Shown: positions 60,398 through 64,000 of the stretch, piece after piece
Layout of the letters: every line of letters begins with the position of its first letter
Position numbering within the stretch: position 1 is the first letter of the stretch
From: Hemileia vastatrix
Taxonomy: Eukaryota; Basidiomycota; Pucciniomycetes; Pucciniales; Zaghouaniaceae
DNA length: 64,000 nt
Assembly: GCA_030280995.1 (NCBI GenBank)
Contig: JASXTE010000017.1
Coordinates: 25,308,498-25,372,497 of the forward strand
Direction of reading: 5' to 3'
Notes under the pieces: model-generated
Databases searched by the model: none
Told to the model about the DNA's origin: nothing
What the model saw: the letters and a program-made list of their open reading frames with translations, nothing else
Program-made: the position numbers and the translations under genes

Positions 60398-61645
60398 CTA
60401 AGTTTTCTCATAAAGTCTCTGCTGAGTGAGTCTGAATTTAGAACCTCCAAATTGTTTTTCAATTAGTTGTTTCCATTCAGCCCAAGAGTAGTCTTTACCA
60501 TCATTCAAAATAGCTTCAAACCATAATAAAGCAACATCCTTAAATAAAGAGATCAATTTTGATGTTATTTCTTCATCTGGTAACTTATATGAGAATTTTA
60601 AGTTGTCAATTCTCTGGATAAAATGTTGCCAATCAGAGCTGGCTTCCCCATCATAAGTTGGGTACTGATTAATCTTAGGCCAGTTCTTCTGATTGGATTT
60701 TATTTCACTAATCTTAGGTAAATTCAACAACTTATTTTCTCTTGATAAATGGTCTTGTATTTCCTCCTGTACGGATTTGTGACTTACATTTTCAGATTTT
60801 CCACTACCACCAGATGGTTTTAGTTGTGGTGGTATAGGGAAGGAATGAGATTCACTTTTTCCAACAAAAGGATTATTATTATGATGAGTATACTTATGAT
60901 TATCCTGGTTCATTAGTAGATTGGTAGTTTCAATCTCAACTTTAGTTAATCTTTGTAGCAACTCAGAGACACTTTGATTTGTTTGGGAAAAAGATAACTT
61001 AGTTCTTGATTCAGTTTTCAATAAATGTGTTTCATACAATTTTTCCAACTCACAGAATTTGTTTGAAAGTTCATTATATTTACTACTTAATGAATCATAT
61101 TTAAGAGTTAGAGACAAATTTTCATTCTCTAATTCTTTATTACGTGTTGCCAGTTGAGAAATATTTAATGTTAAGGATGAAATTGTATCACTTGTGAGCT
61201 TAACTGTCTGTTCCTCACAATCAGTCATTCTATTCCACAATGCTGAAACAATTCTATGGACAGTTGGATTATTTTTAAAATACTCCATGTCTTCATTCTC
61301 AATTCTTTCACTCTCTTGTGAACTTCTCATCTCACTAATAAGTGGTGATAACTGAGGATTAACTGTATTATAAATACTACTGTTGTTATTGACAAAAGAC
61401 AAGTCAGGTGTATCTACACTAAAACATAAATTTCTTAAGTCCTCCTCTATTTTCTGCACAGATTTGACATCAATAATATTACCTACATTGTTATTATCAG
61501 TAGTGTGTTCAATCTGAGAGGGTAATCTACTTACCACAGGATTTGTGTGAGCCCTGATTTTTGGGGCCTTTGTTTTCCCTTGTAGGGGTGAACTGATGAA
61601 GTCTGATGAGGAGGAGGATCCTTTTTGCAGTTGTGACTGGCCCAT
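60398..61645 (-). pseudogene. Gag of element D
   Basis: From ATG 61645 (MGQSQLQKG); the frame is open slightly further upstream without an ATG. It has a Ser/Asn-rich N-terminus, a central coiled-coil-like stretch (KELENENLSLTLKYDSLSSK) and a retrotransposon Gag domain at the C-terminus (YPTYDGEASSDWQHFIQRID, WAEWKQLIEKQFG). It ends at a TAG (60398-60400) that lies in the same frame as the downstream nucleocapsid/protease/RT segment, so a single amber codon splits a once continuous Gag-Pol; CAG to TAG is the simplest origin. Confidence 0.8.
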
Positions 61646-62049
61646 GGTTGATGGAAACAATCCCACTTACATTTGTCTACCAGGATTTTCTCCTGGTAGT
61701 GATGTGACTCTCCTGGGGTAGGCGGTTGCTGACTTGGCTGGCCTCCCTTTAGATCTGCCAATGGTTGGTTCATCTGCTGAAATCCTACCTTCCAATTGTT
61801 TGGTAATTGCTCTACCTCCTTGAGCATGAGGGATTTTGATTCCTCCAACTTCAATACCTGTTTTTCCAGATGGTATAGTTGATCCTGAAGAGGAGGAGAT
61901 GTCTTTTTATAGTAATCTTTTTTAAGAGGGTGTCCTTTTTCTTCTATGCTCATTTTCTCTGCCTGGGGGTATGACTGACCCTCCATGGTTATGTCCTGGA
62001 GCAATGTTTTTGTTAGCTTTAGACCTTGTATTATAAGCAGGCTGTCCAC
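61531..62049 (-). pseudogene. Upstream Gag segment of D in another frame
   Basis: About 170 codons opening at GTG 62049, with a coiled-coil-like core (LEKQVLKLEESKSLMLKEVE) and Pro/Gln-rich tail. It overlaps the Gag frame out of phase. Probably it is the original N-terminal part of Gag displaced by an indel; alternatively it is a separate small ORF. Confidence 0.45.
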
Positions 62050-62583
62050 TTACATTGTCCTGGGGAGCACTCATATTGATAAAATTAACAATATATTACG
62101 TCTACAGAAAGGAAAACCTATTAGAATTAGTAGATTAAAAGTATTAGCAATATTATTACGAAAGAAAAGCACTGGAGCTTACCCTGAATTTAAATCTTTA
62201 TTTATTTAAATAAAATGTATTAAAAATTCAAAAAAATCTGTTAAAAATAAAATAATAAGTTTAACTAGAGCTTTATAAGGGTGAATAAATAGTTTACCAA
62301 GCTTTAACCAAATACCAATTTAATTGGATGTTATATTGGTGACCAAATACCAAGTGAAATTGGGTTTATATTGGGTACAGTTACTACTGTAAATACCTAA
62401 TTTTTATTATAAAAAATTAGTACAATTATTATAAGGGCTCTTTTCCGCAATCACTGAGTTATGATGACCCACTTATATGCAGAAGACCCAAATATTTGGT
62501 TTGTTTTGAGCTATACTAAAGTAAAAATCATGTCCCCAGGCTTATACTAAAAAATCAATAATAATCAAGGAAAGGCCCCCAAT
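62050..62583 (-). other. Leader region of element D
   Basis: AT-rich untranslated leader between the 5' LTR and Gag. Next to the LTR the minus strand reads ATTGGGGGCCTTTCC, the candidate primer-binding site. Confidence 0.55.
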
Positions 62584-63759
62584 TGTCAGTGTATCTAGTA
62601 TTTAAGTATGATATAATAGTATTTATTTATGGTCCTACTACTTATTGATAAATTATTTAGTGATTAAAGCTCTGGGGAAGACTAATAAAATAGTTATACT
62701 CAAATAAAACTCACAATACTTGGATTTAAATGCGTGCTAGTGGTGGAAAATAGAATAATATAATGTAGTTATAGCTTATATAAAGATAATATCAATTTAT
62801 AATGGCCTTATAATATATTTCTAAATAATAATAATTGTGTTATAATGTTTGTTTTAATTTTAGTAAGTGAATGATGTCTAATAACCATCAAAATCCTCCC
62901 TTACTTATACCAAAATCCACTTGAGTGCACAGACCTTCAATCCAGATTATGACACTGCTATCCCCGGAAATTAAAGCACTGTGAGGGCCCATCACCTCCA
63001 CATGGCGTCCAAATCAAGCAGATAAAACAACCAGACCTCCAGTAAGGACCCTCCATCACAATTAATGATAACATTGACCTATACCATAAATAGAAAATCC
63101 AGATTAAAGGGAATACCATAAAGGAACAGGTAAAATAACTCATACAAAGAGAATATAATGAAACCCAAAGCATATAAAGGAAACAAATGAAATTTCCAAG
63201 ACCCCAATAACATCCCCAAGCATACATATTAACCCAGAAATGACCTCCCAACCCATAAATCCGTGAATATCTATCCAAGGAAGCAGATTAAGTTGTCCAG
63301 ACTGAGTGTATGCGCCTGAAATAGTTGTTTATGCATCTATAGGCGTTGTGAGTCCACTTGATATATCCATATGACCTACAATAAGCAGAAAAACAAAGTT
63401 TATAGGCTATTAAGAGGCTAAAACCCACTTATATACTTATATGTACATAATATACTGCATATTTCACTGAATATGAGATTTATGTATACATATAAGCTTA
63501 TGTATGTCAATAATTACTTAATATCACTTAAGATAAGTATATCATGACTCTATTAACACCTTAATATGTATTATTAGGCTATTGATAAGCTATTTAAACT
63601 ACTATAATTTATATAATAGAGTAATAATTATATATATATATAATATAGAATTATATATTATTATTTTAACATTATTTTTAAAATATAAGCTTAATGTACT
63701 TAAGGTTATCTTATTTTAAGTATAAGAAATACTCAGTCCTAGGGATATCTAGGCTGAAA
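62584..63759 (-). repeat. 5' LTR of element D
   Basis: 1176 bp, matching the 3' LTR with clearly more differences than the LTR pair of B. Its outer end reads CTGAAA instead of CTGACA. Confidence 0.92.
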
Positions 63760-63764
63760 AAACC

Positions 63765-64000
63765 CTAGCAGTTCACCATTAGTAGGATTTTTTTTTAGTC
63801 CCAAATCTCACCACTCCACAGCTTTTCTGCATATCTTTCAATAAAGATATATAACTAATCTTCTTATTTAAACTTGAATTGAAAATAATTGAAAATTTTG
63901 AGAGAGAAAAGATACTTGATAAAAAAGCTGAAGAACACTTTCACAGAAGAGAAACATTAAAAAGAGAAAGTTTAAAATTCACTTGGTATATCTATAAGGG
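63765..64000 (-). mobile_element. Relic C, continuation to the right of D
   Basis: It starts CTAGCAGTTCACC, the continuation of the sequence split at 44679. The block CCCAAATCTCACCACTCCA matches relic C at about 44147. It runs off the window. Confidence 0.75.

Larger units (their letters stand above)
44680..63759 (-). mobile_element. Chromodomain Ty3/gypsy element D (chromovirus), interrupted
   Basis: The LTRs are at 44680-45857 and 62584-63759, with inverted ends TGTCAG/CTGACA (the right copy ends CTGAAA). The TSD is AAACC (44675-44679 and 63760-63764). Minus-strand order is Gag, protease, RT, RNase H, integrase, chromodomain. Removing the nested CACTA-like copy 2 and one target duplication leaves about 8.8 kb. 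There are several stops and a damaged protease motif, so it is dead. The LTRs differ visibly more than those of B, so D is older. Confidence 0.93.

Overview
The window looks like repeat-rich nuclear DNA of a filamentous fungus. The high AT content, the relentless nesting of Ty3/gypsy and CACTA-type elements, the style of the Gag/Pol proteins and a Tet-like 2OG-Fe(II) oxygenase relic together suggest a rust fungus (Pucciniales), possibly a very large-genome species such as Austropuccinia. That assignment is inference from sequence style, not a database match. I see no intact host gene, no rRNA or tRNA and no CRISPR; nearly everything is transposable element, element relic or AT-rich spacer.

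Left part. Positions 1-6966 are the 5' portion of a young Ty3/gypsy element (A, minus strand) with an intact Gag-protease ORF and a Pol frame that is open to the window edge, joined by a textbook -1 frameshift heptamer. A sits inside copy 1 of a ~10 kb CACTA-like DNA transposon (6967-17080). That transposon codes for nothing recognisable and is built mostly from ~600-bp tandem units, each centred on a 46-bp palindrome. To its right come a frameshifted unknown gene relic (17084-18014), a Tet-like dioxygenase pseudogene (18814-19973) and a 261-bp CACTA-type MITE (20138-20398).

Middle. A structurally complete Ty3/gypsy element B (20771-31669, plus strand, 1157-bp LTRs differing at about 13 sites, 4-bp target duplication) shares its Pol with A. 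Its Gag is much diverged and lacks the zinc knuckle and protease. Its leader, coding region and long 3' tail carry dozens of copies of a small hairpin motif. Positions 31674-39512 are AT-rich spacer holding a striking ~620-bp run of about 12 consecutive stem-loops (32936-33554). The spacer ends in an orphan CACTA-type terminus (39474-39512).

Right part. A decayed gypsy relic C (39513-44679, resuming at 63765) is the host layer. Into it was inserted a chromodomain gypsy element D (44680-63759, TSD AAACC). Into D's reverse transcriptase was inserted CACTA-like copy 2 (48388-58633, TSD TAT), and into copy 2 a second 261-bp MITE (50972-51232, TSD TAC). This is a four-level nest whose relative order can be read from target duplications and empty paralogous sites.

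Most interesting: the hairpin cluster; the covarying hairpin/AAACTGG motif spread through gypsy elements A-C; the compensated palindrome centres in the CACTA-like repeats; a GCTAGC-centred palindrome embedded in the termini of three different CACTA-type families; and the modular Gag exchange with possible spliced Pol expression in element B.
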